Assembly (NCBI RefSeq): GCF_014646235.1
Contig: NZ_BMNB01000014.1
Span: 62,001 to 126,000 of the forward strand
Origin: Micromonospora sonchi
GTDB taxonomy: Bacteria; Actinomycetota; Actinomycetes; Mycobacteriales; Micromonosporaceae
Direction of reading: 5' to 3'
DNA length: 64,000 bases
Positions 52,367-61,106 of this stretch are shown here, piece by piece. Position numbers and translations under genes: made by a program. Below the pieces are notes generated by a model that was given only the letters and a program-made list of their open reading frames with translations, was not told where the DNA came from and ran no database searches. The number at the start of each line of letters is the position of its first letter. Positions within the stretch are counted from its first letter, which is position 1.

Positions 52367-53161
52367 ATGCTCATCCTGCTGCCGCCCTCGGAGGGCAAGG
52401 CCGACGCCGGCACCGGCCGCCGGCTGGACCTGGACCGGCTCTCGTTGCCGGAGCTGAACCCCGTGCGCGCGCAGGTGCTGGCCGCGTTGGTCGCGCTCAG
52501 CGCCGAGGAGCCGGAGGCGGCGCTGGCCGCTCTGGGGCTCGGTGCCGGCCAGCACGGGGAGCTGCGCCGCAACGCCCGGCTGGAACGGGCCGCCACCGCA
52601 CCGGCCGGCCGGATCTACACTGGTGTGCTCTACGAGGCCCTCGACCTGCCCACCCTGCCACCGCCGGCGCAACGCGCCGCCGGGCGGCAGATCCTGGTCA
52701 GCTCCGGACTGTGGGGGGCGGTACGGCTGACCGACCGGATCCCGCCGTACCGCTGCCCGATCGGGGCCCGGATACCCGGCATCGGCGGGCTGCCGGCGTT
52801 GTGGCGGCGGGTCCTGGGCCCGGTGCTGTCCGCGGCGGCCGGCACCGGGCCGGTGCTGGACCTGCGCTCCGGCGCGTACGCCGCCGCCTGGACCCCGCGC
52901 GGCGAACTCGCCGACCGCACCGTCACCGTGCGGATCCTGCACGAACGGGAGGTCGACGGCGTGCCGGTGCGGTCGGTGGTCAGTCACTTCAACAAGGCGA
53001 CCAAGGGGCGCCTGGTTCGGGACCTGCTGCTCGCCGGTGCCCGGCCGCGCACCGCCGACGCCCTGGTGGCCGCCCTGCGCGAGCTGAAGTACACCGTGTG
53101 TGAGCAACCGGCGTCCCCGGGCCGCCCCCGCCAGGTCGACGTCGTGGTCGCCGAGCTGTAA
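52367..53161 (+). CDS. yaaA: YaaA-like peroxide stress protein (DUF328)
   Basis: A 264-residue YaaA/DUF328 protein: LILLPPSEGKADAG at the N-terminus, IYTGVLYEALDL, ILVSSGLWGAVRLTDRIPPY, RCPIG and the late SHFNKATKGRLVRDLLL block, all typical. In E. coli YaaA lowers intracellular iron and limits oxidative DNA damage; the biochemical activity is not settled. ATG 52367 has GAGGAG shortly upstream and an upstream TACGCT may be the -10. It is followed closely by the unknown 53259 gene. Confidence 0.9.
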   Translation: MLILLPPSEGKADAGTGRRLDLDRLSLPELNPVRAQVLAALVALSAEEPEAALAALGLGAGQHGELRRNARLERAATAPAGRIYTGVLYEALDLPTLPPPAQRAAGRQILVSSGLWGAVRLTDRIPPYRCPIGARIPGIGGLPALWRRVLGPVLSAAAGTGPVLDLRSGAYAAAWTPRGELADRTVTVRILHEREVDGVPVRSVVSHFNKATKGRLVRDLLLAGARPRTADALVAALRELKYTVCEQPASPGRPRQVDVVVAEL

Positions 53162-53258
53162 CCAGACGCAAGATTTGCTCAAGGCTGGGCCGGATCGGTA
53201 CCGCTCGCCCGTGTCACGGGTCACCGTAAGGAGGACCGACGCCGCAAGGAGGCCTCCG

Positions 53259-53930
53259 GTGGTTCAACCGATCCTGCTCGACCGGCCCCGTCCGCCGGCG
53301 GCCCAGCCGCCACTGGACTGGATAACGCTCGCCGACGCCTTCGAGACAGCCTGTCTGCTGCGCTGCATGCCGCCGCCGGCGACCTCAAGCCAGCGACACG
53401 GCGGGCAGCAGCCCGGCTTTCCGGCGACGATCGAGTTCAACCGGGAGGAGGCGGCGCGACGGACGCGGCAGTTGCTCGACCGGCTCGACATCCCGGCACG
53501 ACACGAGCTGGCCGTCGGCGGGTTGCGCCGCCGCTACGAACTGCACCGGCTGCACGTGCCCCGCGAGCGCCGGCCGGCGTACACGGCGATGATGGAGAAC
53601 GGCTGGCGGCGCGGCCGGCGGGAGCTGCTCGGCGGCCCGGTGCCCGGCGCCTCGACCGCGCGCCGGCAGTGGCGCACCCGGTTGGCCGCCGCCGCCTGGC
53701 GGGCCGCGCTGCTGGCGGGTGGACGACACGTCCGCCGGCACATCCTCGGCGTGCGGATCACCGACCGGGAACTGGCCGCCGTACTGGTCCGGGGTGCCGC
53801 GCTGCTCGACGTGCCGGCGCTGCTGCGCCCCGGCACCGGCTGCTACCTGGTCAGTGTCGCCCACGGCCCGGACCGCGACCGGATCCTGCGGCACGCCGGG
53901 GAGGAGGCCGGACAGAGCCGGGTCGCCTGA
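53259..53930 (+). CDS. Hypothetical protein, 223 aa
   Basis: No family recognised. GTG 53259 has a full AAGGAGG (53246-53252) 6 bases upstream; a second AAGGAGG lies at 53228-53234 without a start codon. The protein is rich in Arg (RRTRQLLDRLDIPARHELA, GRRELLGGPVPGASTARRQW, WRAALLAGGRHVRRHILGVR) and ends with a DVPALLRPGTGCYLVSV block. No signal peptide or membrane helix. Codon bias is fully typical. It is probably a soluble nucleic-acid- or phosphate-binding protein, but that is only a composition-based guess. Confidence 0.75.
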   Translation: MVQPILLDRPRPPAAQPPLDWITLADAFETACLLRCMPPPATSSQRHGGQQPGFPATIEFNREEAARRTRQLLDRLDIPARHELAVGGLRRRYELHRLHVPRERRPAYTAMMENGWRRGRRELLGGPVPGASTARRQWRTRLAAAAWRAALLAGGRHVRRHILGVRITDRELAAVLVRGAALLDVPALLRPGTGCYLVSVAHGPDRDRILRHAGEEAGQSRVA

Positions 53931-53972
53931 CCGCGCGGTCAGCACGAATCCCGCCGCCCCGGGGGTTGCGTC

Positions 53973-54962
53973 ATGGGGGTCCGGCGGCGCACAGTGCTGC
54001 CCGTGACCCGTACCCGGTACGCCGCCCGATCCCGGCGGCACGGCTCCCGTGTGGCTGTCCTCGTGGCCGTGCTGCTGGTCCTGCCCGGCATCGGCGGCTG
54101 TCGGGACGAACCCGCCCAGCCGGTACACATCCGCATCGCCACCGGCAGCCCGACCGCCGTCTACCACGCCTTCGGTCAGTCGCTGGCCACCATCCTCAAC
54201 CGGGAGCTGCCCAACGTACGGGCGGAGGTGCTGGTCACCGCCGCCTCGATGGAGAACGTCAGGCTGCTCAACACCGGTGCGGCCGAACTCGGGTTCACCC
54301 AGGCCGACGTGCTGCCCGCCGATCCGGGGCCGGACCCGCCGGTGGTGGCGGTCGCCCGGGTCTACGACGACCTGCTGCACCTGGTCACCACCGCCAACAG
54401 CCCGGTACGGACGTTGACCGACCTGCGGGGTCGGCGGGTGTCGGTCGGCGCGGCGGGTTCGGGAACCGAGATCACGGTAAGCCGGCTGCTCACCGTGGCC
54501 AACCTGGACGACCAGGTGCACCGGCTACCGCTCGGCCTGGACGACTCGGTGGTCGCGCTACGCAACGGTGAGATCGACGCCTTCTTCTTCTCGGGCGGGC
54601 TGCCGGTGCGTGCCGTCGCCCAGTTCGCCCAGGACAACCCCACCCGCATCATCGACCTCGGGGAGTGGACCGCTCCGCTACGCCGGGGCAACCCGGAGGT
54701 GTACGTGCCGCGGGACGTGCCCCGCTCGGTGTACGGCATCGATCCGGTCACCACCGTGGCCAACCCCAACTATCTGCTGGTCCGGGCCGATCTGCCGGAG
54801 GATCTGGTCCGCGAGGTGACCCGGCTGCTGATGGAGCGACGCTCCGAGCTGGCCGCCGCCCATCCGGCGGCCGGCCGGATGAGCCCTCGCTCGGCGATCG
54901 CCACCTCGCCACTGCCATTGCATCCGGGCGCGACGGCGTACTACCGCGACAGCAAACCCTGA
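53973..54962 (+). CDS. TAXI family TRAP-type solute-binding lipoprotein
   Basis: A 329-residue protein. The N-terminus is basic, with a hydrophobic core and the lipobox VLPGIGGC at Cys43. The mature part matches TAXI solute-binding proteins: IRIATGSPTAVYHAFGQSLA, ASMENVRLLNTGAAELGFTQAD, DLRGRRVSVGAAGSGTEITVSRLL and GEIDAFFFSGGLPVRAVAQF. TAXI proteins normally feed a fused membrane transporter, which is absent here. The gene converges with a sensor kinase, so the lipoprotein may present a ligand to that kinase. Ligand unknown; glutamate- and dicarboxylate-like molecules are known in the family. Confidence 0.88.
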   Translation: MGVRRRTVLPVTRTRYAARSRRHGSRVAVLVAVLLVLPGIGGCRDEPAQPVHIRIATGSPTAVYHAFGQSLATILNRELPNVRAEVLVTAASMENVRLLNTGAAELGFTQADVLPADPGPDPPVVAVARVYDDLLHLVTTANSPVRTLTDLRGRRVSVGAAGSGTEITVSRLLTVANLDDQVHRLPLGLDDSVVALRNGEIDAFFFSGGLPVRAVAQFAQDNPTRIIDLGEWTAPLRRGNPEVYVPRDVPRSVYGIDPVTTVANPNYLLVRADLPEDLVREVTRLLMERRSELAAAHPAAGRMSPRSAIATSPLPLHPGATAYYRDSKP

Positions 54963-54971
54963 GCCGCCCGG

Positions 54972-56399
54972 TCAGGCCACTCGGGACGAAAGGTGGGCTG
55001 CCTCCGGCTGCTCGGCGTCGGCGGGCGCTTCGGTGGAGGTGGGGAACCACAGGGTGGCGACCAGCCCGCGTGGCGAGTTCGGGTGCATGGTGAGCCGACC
55101 GTCGGAGGCGTCGACCAGCACGGCGGCGATGGTCAGCCCCAGGCCGGCGCCGTCGACGTTCTGCACCTCCGGAGCCCGCCAGAACCGCTCGGTGGCCTGA
55201 CCGAGCTGGCTGCGGGTCATGCCCGGGCCGGTGTCGCGCACCTCCAACTCGACCCCGCCGTCGCGGGCCGCGACGGTCACCGTCACCTCGCCGCCCGCCC
55301 CGCTGAACTTCACCGCGTTGTCGATCAGCGCGTCGAGCGCCTGGTCGATCGCGGTCGGCACGGTCCGGGCGTACGTCGGGACCGGGTCGGCCGCCAGGCG
55401 CAGCGTGACCGCACGGTGCCGGGCCAGCGGTTCCCACGCCGCCACCCGGGAGGCGGCCACGGCCGCTGCCTCGACGACCACCCGTTGGTTCTCCCGCCGC
55501 TCGGCCCGGGCCAGGGTGAGCAGCGCGTCGAGCAGCAGGGCCAACCGGTCGGTCTCCTCCAGGGCGAGCTGGTGCTCGGCGCGGCCCTGCGGATCGGTCA
55601 GGCAGGGCCCGAGTTCCTCCACCCGCAGCCGCAACGCGGTCAACGGGTTGCGCAGCTGGTGACTGGCGTGCGCGACGAACGCCCGCTGCCGGTCCATCAC
55701 GTCGGAGACGACATCGGCCATGTGGTTGAAGCTGGCCGCCAGGCGGCGCAGCTCCGGCGGACCCAGCCGGTGCTGCACGCGGGCGCCACGGTCCCCCTCG
55801 GCGATCTCGTGGGTGACCGCGTCCAGTTCGGTGATCGGCCGCAGCACCCAGCCGGCCAGCCCGAACGCGGTGAGCACGCAGGCCAGCACGGCGAGCAGCC
55901 CCAGCGCGGCGAGCAGCAGCCACCAGGTGGTGACGGTGCGGCGGACCGCGTCGGCCGGGCTGGCGGTCACCACCGCGCCGAGCACCTCGCCGCCGTCGTT
56001 GATCGGTACCGCCACCACGATCGGCCCGTCCACCCAGGGCCAGACCGAGTCGGGCCCGCTGATCTGCTGGCCGGACAACGCGACGTCCAGCGCCTCCCGG
56101 GTGCCCAGGAACGGCCGCCAGTTCGGCGAGCCCACCACGACCTCCCGGTCCCGGTTGACCACCGCCGCGTCGATGCCGTACAGCTCCTGGTAGCTGTTCA
56201 GTTCGCTGTCGAGCGGACCGGTCGTGCCGCTGCGCAGCGCCGGGCCGGCCAGCGAGGCGAACCGGGTGGCGTCGGCCAGCCGATCAGCCCGGACCTGGTC
56301 GGTCTCCCGGGTCGCCAGGGTCGCCGCCAGTGGCGTGCCCAACGCCACCAGCACCAGCACCATCAGCAGCAGATAGCTGATCACCAGACGCCGACGCAC
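54972..56399 (-). CDS. Sensor histidine kinase
   Basis: A 475-residue two-helix kinase. Helix 1 is YLLLMVLVLVALGTPLA (about 9-25), an extracytoplasmic domain of about 120 residues follows, helix 2 is WWLLLAALGLLAVLACVL. Then HAMP (ITELDAVTHEIAEGDRGARV), the H-box AHASHQLRNPLTALRLR and the HATPase motifs (DNAVKFS, DTGPGMTRS, GAGLGLTIAAVLV). It autophosphorylates on His and passes phosphate to the next gene's product. It is 10 bases downstream of the response regulator on the minus strand. Confidence 0.93.
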   Translation of the reverse strand: MRRRLVISYLLLMVLVLVALGTPLAATLATRETDQVRADRLADATRFASLAGPALRSGTTGPLDSELNSYQELYGIDAAVVNRDREVVVGSPNWRPFLGTREALDVALSGQQISGPDSVWPWVDGPIVVAVPINDGGEVLGAVVTASPADAVRRTVTTWWLLLAALGLLAVLACVLTAFGLAGWVLRPITELDAVTHEIAEGDRGARVQHRLGPPELRRLAASFNHMADVVSDVMDRQRAFVAHASHQLRNPLTALRLRVEELGPCLTDPQGRAEHQLALEETDRLALLLDALLTLARAERRENQRVVVEAAAVAASRVAAWEPLARHRAVTLRLAADPVPTYARTVPTAIDQALDALIDNAVKFSGAGGEVTVTVAARDGGVELEVRDTGPGMTRSQLGQATERFWRAPEVQNVDGAGLGLTIAAVLVDASDGRLTMHPNSPRGLVATLWFPTSTEAPADAEQPEAAHLSSRVA

Positions 56400-56409
56400 C
56401 GCTGGCCCC

Positions 56410-57078
56410 TCACTCGGCTCGCAGCCGGTAGCCGACGCCGCGTACGGTCTCCACCAGGCGCGGATCGCCGAGCTTGCCGCGCAGCGAGCCGACGTGCACC
56501 TCCACGGTGTGCCGGTCGGCGAAGGTGGTCCCCCAGGCGTCGAGCAGGATCCGGTCGCGGGGTACGGCCACGCCGGGCTGCCGGGCCAACGAGAGCAGGA
56601 CGTCGAACTCCTTGCGGGTCAGCGAGACCGCCCGGTCGGCCACGGTCACCGTGCGGGCGGCCACGTCGATGCGGATCGGCCCGACCTCGATCAGGTTCCG
56701 CTCCGGCGCGGCGTGTGCGGCCCGGCGGAGCACCGCCTCGATCCGGGCCTGAAGCTCCACCATCGAGAAGGGCTTGACCACGTAGTCGTCCGCGCCGAGC
56801 CGCAGCCCGAGCACCCGGTCCCGTTCCTCACCCCGGGCGGTCACCGCGATGATGCCCAGTTGGCTGCTGCGGCGGCGCAGTTCGCGGCACAGGTCGGTGC
56901 CGTCGCCGTCGGGCAGGGTCAGGTCGAGCAGCACCAGGTCGCACGGGGCGGCGGAGAGGGCGGCGGCGACGGTGGCGGCGTGTTCCACCTCGTACCCGCG
57001 CCGGGTCAGGGCGGACGACAACGCGGCGGCCACCCGACGGTCGTCCTCGACCAGCAGAATGCGCACCCCGGCCCCCAT
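56410..57078 (-). CDS. OmpR/PhoB family response regulator
   Basis: A 222-residue regulator. The receiver domain has ILLVEDDRRVAAALSSAL, the phospho-acceptor Asp in LVLLDLTLPDGDG, ITARGEE-like T (AVTARGEERD) and Lys in YVVKPFSMVEL. The winged-helix DNA-binding domain covers the last 95 residues, including LTRKEFDVLLSLARQPGVAV and VEVHVGSLRGKLG. It is divergent from the acyltransferase gene at 57177, and pairs with the kinase at 54972-56399. Target genes are unknown; the TAXI lipoprotein is a candidate. Confidence 0.95.
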   Translation of the reverse strand: MGAGVRILLVEDDRRVAAALSSALTRRGYEVEHAATVAAALSAAPCDLVLLDLTLPDGDGTDLCRELRRRSSQLGIIAVTARGEERDRVLGLRLGADDYVVKPFSMVELQARIEAVLRRAAHAAPERNLIEVGPIRIDVAARTVTVADRAVSLTRKEFDVLLSLARQPGVAVPRDRILLDAWGTTFADRHTVEVHVGSLRGKLGDPRLVETVRGVGYRLRAE

Positions 57079-57164
57079 TCGTCGGTCCGTCGCCTTCGAA
57101 TGGTGGCAGAAGGTCGCTCCGGACGGGAGGGCGGTCCCGTCCCGGTCGGCGCGGCCGGTCTCTC

Positions 57165-57170
57165 TAGAGT
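57165..57170 (+). promoter_or_regulatory. -10 box of a leaderless promoter (acyltransferase gene)
   Basis: TAGAGT fits TANNNT and ends 6 bases before ATG 57177. A CAGG precedes the ATG but is only a partial Shine-Dalgarno. Confidence 0.45.
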
Positions 57171-57176
57171 TGCAGG

Positions 57177-57719
57177 ATGACTGACAAGAGCTCTGCGTCC
57201 CCCTCGGTCTTCGTCCATCCGACGGCTGACGTCGAGGAGGGGGCCCGGGTAGGCGCCGGGAGCAAGATCTGGCATCTGGCCCACATCCGCTCCTCTGCGC
57301 AGTTGGGCGCCGGCTGCGTGATCGGTCGCAACGTGTACGTCGACGCCGGCGTGACGGTCGGCGACCTCGTGAAGATCCAGAACAACGTCTCCGTCTACCA
57401 GGGCGTGACCCTGGAGGACGAGGTGTTCGTGGGCCCGTGCGCGGTCTTCACCAACGACTTTCGGCCGCGGGCCCAGAACCCGGATTGGAAGATCACTCCG
57501 ACCCTGGTGCGTCGGGGCGCCTCGATCGGCGCGAACGCGACCCTGGTCTGCGGCATCGAGGTGGGCGAGTACGCGATGATCGCCGCGGGTTCGGTGGTCA
57601 CCCGGGACGTCGCGCCGTACCAGCTGGTGGCGGGCAACCCGGCCCGGCCGAAAGGCTGGGTCGACGAGCAGGGCGAGGTCGTCTCGCGCGACGTGGACAA
57701 CCCGCCCCGGCGAGGCTGA
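57177..57719 (+). CDS. Left-handed beta-helix sugar N-acyltransferase (WbpD/WlbB-like)
   Basis: A 180-residue hexapeptide-repeat protein. The repeats run from PTADVEEGARVGAGSKIWHL through AQLGAGCVIGRNVYVDAGV, KIQNNVSVYQGVTLEDEVF and GPCAVFTNDFRPRA; the tail has GEYAMIAAGSVVTRDV and VAGNPARPKGWV. This is the WbpD/WlbB-type pattern, which N-acetylates UDP-3-amino-sugar uronates. It is the only hexapeptide acyltransferase in the window. It could act in the polysaccharide cluster at 20-38 kb or with the dehydrogenase just downstream. A terminator hairpin follows. Confidence 0.9.
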   Translation: MTDKSSASPSVFVHPTADVEEGARVGAGSKIWHLAHIRSSAQLGAGCVIGRNVYVDAGVTVGDLVKIQNNVSVYQGVTLEDEVFVGPCAVFTNDFRPRAQNPDWKITPTLVRRGASIGANATLVCGIEVGEYAMIAAGSVVTRDVAPYQLVAGNPARPKGWVDEQGEVVSRDVDNPPRRG

Positions 57720-57756
57720 CCCGCTCCGGCGAGAGTTCCAGCACCACCGACACGGA

Positions 57757-57789
57757 CGAGGGGCCCGGCACAGCGTGGCGGGCCCCTCG
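57757..57789. terminator. Bidirectional terminator hairpin
   Basis: CGAGGGGCCCG (57757-57767) and CGGGCCCCTCG (57779-57789) form a perfect 11-bp stem with an 11-base loop. It lies between the convergent acyltransferase (ends 57719) and dehydrogenase (ends 57805) genes. Confidence 0.65.
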
Positions 57790-57804
57790 TGTCGCAGCTG
57801 ACGG

Positions 57805-59088
57805 TCAGCCTCCGATGACCACCCGGCGCACCCCGGTCCAGCGGACCGGGTCGGTGACCCGACGCCCGTCGACCAGCACCGTCACGCCGGGCAGGTCGGC
57901 GGGGCCGAGCGTCCGGTACTCGGCGTGGTCGGCCTGGATGACGGCAGCGCCGACCGGCTCACCGTCGTAGCCCGGCAGGCCGTGTGCCACCAACTCCTCG
58001 TTGGTGTACATCGGGTCGGAGACGTACGGCTTCGCGCCCCGCTTCCGCAGCTCCTCGACCGTCGGGAAGACGCCGGAGAAGGCGGTTTCCTTGACGCCGC
58101 CCCGGTAGGCGGCGCCGAGCACCAGCACACCGACCCCGGTCAGGTCGCCGTACGCGGCGGCCAGCAGGTCGACGGCGTACTCCGGCATGGCGGCGTTGGC
58201 TTCCCGGGCCGACCGCACGACGGTGGCCGCCGGGTCGTTCCACAGGTACATCCGCGGATAGATCGGGATGCAGTGCCCGCCGACCGCGATGCCCGGCGAG
58301 TGGATGTGGCTGTACGGCTGGGTGTTGCACGCCTCGATCACCTTGGTGACGTCGACGCCCACCGTGTCGGCGAACCGGGCGAACTGGTTCGCCAGGCCGA
58401 TGTTGACGTCCCGGTAGGTCGTCTCGGCGAGCTTGGCCAGCTCGGAAGCCTCGGCCGAGCCCAGGTCCCAGACGCCGTTGGGGCGGTCCAGGTCGGGCCG
58501 CTCGTCGAAGTCCAGCACCGCCTCGTAGAAGCGCACGCCGTGCTGGGCCGACGCCTCGTCGATGCCGCCGACCAGCTTCGGGTAGCGGCGCAGGTCGGCG
58601 AAGACCCGACCGGTGAGCACCCGCTCCGGGCTGAAGACCAGGTGGAAGTCCGTGCCGGCGGTGAGCCCGGAGCCTTCCTGGAGCATCGACGCCCAGCGGT
58701 TGCGGGTGGTGCCGACCGGCAGGGTGGTCTCGTAGCTGACCAGGGTGCCCGGCTTGAGGCCGGCGGCGATCGCCCGGGTCGCGTTGTCCATCCAGCCGAA
58801 GTCCGGCACACCCTCGGCGTCCACGAAGAGCGGCACGACCACCACGACCGCCTCGGACTCGGCCACCGCGGCCGTGGTGTCCGTGGTGGCCGACAGCAAC
58901 CCGGCGGCCACCGCCTCCTTCAGCTTGACGTCCAGGTCCGTCTCGCCGGGGAAGGGCACGGCCCCGTCATTGACCAGCTGGACGACCCGCTCGGAGACGT
59001 CGGCGCCGATCACCCGGTGTCCCTTCGAGGCGAACTGCACGGCCAGCGGCAGACCGATCTTCCCGAGGGCGACGACGCAGATGTTCAT
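57805..59088 (-). CDS. UDP-sugar dehydrogenase (UDP-N-acetyl-hexosamine type)
   Basis: A 427-residue nucleotide-sugar dehydrogenase. NAD-binding VVALGKIGLPLAVQFASKGH at the N-terminus, PGTLVSYETTLPVGTTRNRW, VFSPERVLTGRVFADL and the catalytic Cys in IAVGGHCIPIYPRMYLWN. The 'GHCIPIYP' form and length resemble WecC/WbpA-type dehydrogenases, which oxidise UDP-ManNAc or UDP-GlcNAc to the uronate, more than UDP-glucose dehydrogenase. It starts 4 bases after the glycosyltransferase stop, with GAGAGGAAAG upstream, so it is in one operon with it. The WecB-type epimerase at 34692 could supply its substrate. Confidence 0.9.
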   Translation of the reverse strand: MNICVVALGKIGLPLAVQFASKGHRVIGADVSERVVQLVNDGAVPFPGETDLDVKLKEAVAAGLLSATTDTTAAVAESEAVVVVVPLFVDAEGVPDFGWMDNATRAIAAGLKPGTLVSYETTLPVGTTRNRWASMLQEGSGLTAGTDFHLVFSPERVLTGRVFADLRRYPKLVGGIDEASAQHGVRFYEAVLDFDERPDLDRPNGVWDLGSAEASELAKLAETTYRDVNIGLANQFARFADTVGVDVTKVIEACNTQPYSHIHSPGIAVGGHCIPIYPRMYLWNDPAATVVRSAREANAAMPEYAVDLLAAAYGDLTGVGVLVLGAAYRGGVKETAFSGVFPTVEELRKRGAKPYVSDPMYTNEELVAHGLPGYDGEPVGAAVIQADHAEYRTLGPADLPGVTVLVDGRRVTDPVRWTGVRRVVIGG

Positions 59089-59092
59089 GGAA

Positions 59093-60664
59093 CTACTTTC
59101 CTCTCGAGGGCCGCATGCGGCGAAGACGGGCGAGGACCCGACCGGGCGTCATCGGTGTGATCGTCACGATCACCAGGCCCTTGCGGTCCGTGCTGGCCGT
59201 GACGAGGTGGAACCGGAGGCCGTGGCGCGCCACCCGACGGGCCGCGGCGAGGCGTTGGTCGGCCCGCAGCGGCGCCGAGGCGACACCACCCAGCACGGTA
59301 ACCTTGCCCTTGCCCTGCCACCGGCGTCCGCCGGACGGAAGGGCCGTGAGCAGCTGATCCACCGCGACTTCCGTCCGTACGACGGTACCTGGTCTGAAGG
59401 GACGCAAGGAATTCGCGGCGACGGCCAACTCACCGATGTTGACCTGCACCACGTCGGCGGGGAGTTCGGCCAGTGGCGCCCAGCCGCAGTGAGCCGTGAT
59501 CACCAGTGCCGGAGCGCCGGAGGCATCTCGACCCCAGGTCAGCTCCGTAGCGGTGAGCTTGACCATGCGCTTGGCGGTCTGCCCGGTCACGTCGTACCAC
59601 TCGTCGGGGAATCCCAGGTCGGCGTCGCGAAAGCCGGCGTAGTGGGCGTAGCAACGGCCGTCGCCGGCCGTCAGCGGAGGCAGCTTCTTGTCGCGCTGCT
59701 GGCGGATCAGCTGGCACAGCCGATCCAGATTCGCGTCCCGAGCGAGCAGCAGGCGCAGCCGCACATCGGCGGCGAGCCGCTCGATGATGGCATCGCTGAG
59801 GTAGCTCTGGGCCAGCTTGCGGATCCGCTGGTGGGCCTGCACCTGCACCTGCGGTTCAAGATCCAGGAAGTCGGCCTTGAGCAGCTTGGCCACCTCCCAG
59901 CTGAAGTTCCGCAGCAGGATCGCGTCCCGGCGTGGGCCGGGCTCGATCAGCCCCGCGACGAAGCCGATCAGCTCCTCGGCGCAGCGCAGCCGCTCTTCGA
60001 ACCGGCTGGCGTAGGTGATGTTCTGCGCGTTGTCCCGCTTGACCGCGTAGTAGTAGACGTAGTCGGCCAGCACCGAGATCTTTCCGGCGCGGACGCAGGC
60101 CTCCAGGGTGAAGGGCTGGTCGCTGCCCATCGCCATGTCCTCGCGGAACCGCAGACCGTGCCGCTCGATCAGGTCTCGCCGGAACAGCTTCGTGTTCGAC
60201 AGCGACCAGGGCAGCTCGCTGTCGAAGAGGTCGACCCGCTCCTCGGTGCTGGCGTAGATCGCCTGGTGGACGTAGCGCTTGTTGGTGCCGACCATCCGGC
60301 CGAGCACCACGTCCGAGCCCCACCGGTCGGCGGCGTCCACCAGCCGCTCCAACGCCTCCGGGCCGAGGTGGTCGTCGGAGCCGATGAAGAACACGTAGCG
60401 CCCTCGGGCGATCCCCAGGGCGCGGTTGCTCGGCGCCGCCGGCCCACCCGAGTTGGGCTGGTGCAGCACGGTGACGGTGCCGGGGTACTCCTTGGCGAAA
60501 CGGTCCAACTCCTCCCCGCTGCCGTCGGTCGAGCCGTCGTCCACCGCGACCACCTCGAGCCGCTCCAGGCCGATGCTCTGGCCGACCAGCGAGTCCAGGC
60601 AGGCCGTGAGGTACGGCATGGTGTTGTAGACGGCGACCACCACCGTCACGTCTGGCGTGCTCAC
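59093..60664 (-). CDS. GT2 family glycosyltransferase
   Basis: A 523-residue GT-A protein. The N-terminal domain has VTVVVAVYNTMPYLTACLDS, VVAVDDGSTDGSGEEL, and the DxD-like FIGSDDHLGPEALERLV, followed by GMAM-type acceptor residues (REDMAMGSDQPFTLEACV). The C-terminal 200 residues are a separate beta-rich domain. It starts at GTG 60664, overlapping the small upstream ORF stop by 4 bases (GTGA), and is followed by the dehydrogenase gene. It would add a sugar, probably a uronate, to a lipid-linked or wall acceptor. Donor unproven. Confidence 0.88.
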   Translation of the reverse strand: MSTPDVTVVVAVYNTMPYLTACLDSLVGQSIGLERLEVVAVDDGSTDGSGEELDRFAKEYPGTVTVLHQPNSGGPAAPSNRALGIARGRYVFFIGSDDHLGPEALERLVDAADRWGSDVVLGRMVGTNKRYVHQAIYASTEERVDLFDSELPWSLSNTKLFRRDLIERHGLRFREDMAMGSDQPFTLEACVRAGKISVLADYVYYYAVKRDNAQNITYASRFEERLRCAEELIGFVAGLIEPGPRRDAILLRNFSWEVAKLLKADFLDLEPQVQVQAHQRIRKLAQSYLSDAIIERLAADVRLRLLLARDANLDRLCQLIRQQRDKKLPPLTAGDGRCYAHYAGFRDADLGFPDEWYDVTGQTAKRMVKLTATELTWGRDASGAPALVITAHCGWAPLAELPADVVQVNIGELAVAANSLRPFRPGTVVRTEVAVDQLLTALPSGGRRWQGKGKVTVLGGVASAPLRADQRLAAARRVARHGLRFHLVTASTDRKGLVIVTITPMTPGRVLARLRRMRPSRGK

Positions 60665-60840
60665 CGGCTCACTCGCACAGAGATCGGGGCCGGGCCCGCC
60701 GTCGGCGCAGCCAGCCGGGGCCGCGCCTGGCGCAGCCGGAGAAAAATGTCGTCGAGCACCTGCGCCTCCCAATACCAGCCGACCCGCGGACCGGGCCGGT
60801 CGTACGCGGCGCGGTAGCGGGCCGCGTCGACGGACACCAC
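60661..60840 (-). CDS. Small ORF coupled to the GT2 gene, 59 aa
   Basis: A short coding frame directly upstream of the GT2 gene. From GTG 60840 (or 60837) it reads M-V-S-V-D-A-A-R-Y-R-A-A-Y-D-R, a GWYWEAQVLDDIFLRLRQAR segment and an Ala/Pro-rich end. Third positions are almost all G or C, as in real genes, and its stop overlaps the GT2 GTG by 4 bases. It has no clear Shine-Dalgarno and no recognised family. It may be an intact small protein or the C-terminal remnant of a larger gene lost upstream. Confidence 0.4.
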   Translation of the reverse strand: MVSVDAARYRAAYDRPGPRVGWYWEAQVLDDIFLRLRQARPRLAAPTAGPAPISVRVSR

Positions 60841-61106
60841 GATGCCCGCAACGAAGTCAGCATTCCTGGGCGCGAACGCCCCCGCCCTGCCCGGCTTTCA
60901 GACAGGCGCCGCGCCCCCGGACCGGAGCGAGTCTACGACAGGGATCTCGACCTGATACGCGCCGCCGTAGGCGGTCTGCGACCTACCACGCTCATTGTTA
61001 CCCTCCATACGAGTTCAGCTACCGACCGCAAGTCAGCGTCGCGCCGCCGGGCCGGCCACGCGAATCATCCGATCATCCGGCTCAGGGCGAACGGAGACCG
61101 CCACCG
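60841..61106. other. 266-bp intergenic region with a 20-codon ORF
   Basis: It lies between the small GT2-linked ORF (minus) and the mannosyltransferase gene (plus). On the minus strand a 20-codon ORF (60933-60995) has a good GGAGGG Shine-Dalgarno and begins MSVVGRRPPTA. It could be a leader peptide for the GT2 operon. Otherwise the region shows nothing firm; divergent promoters are expected here. Confidence 0.35.
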
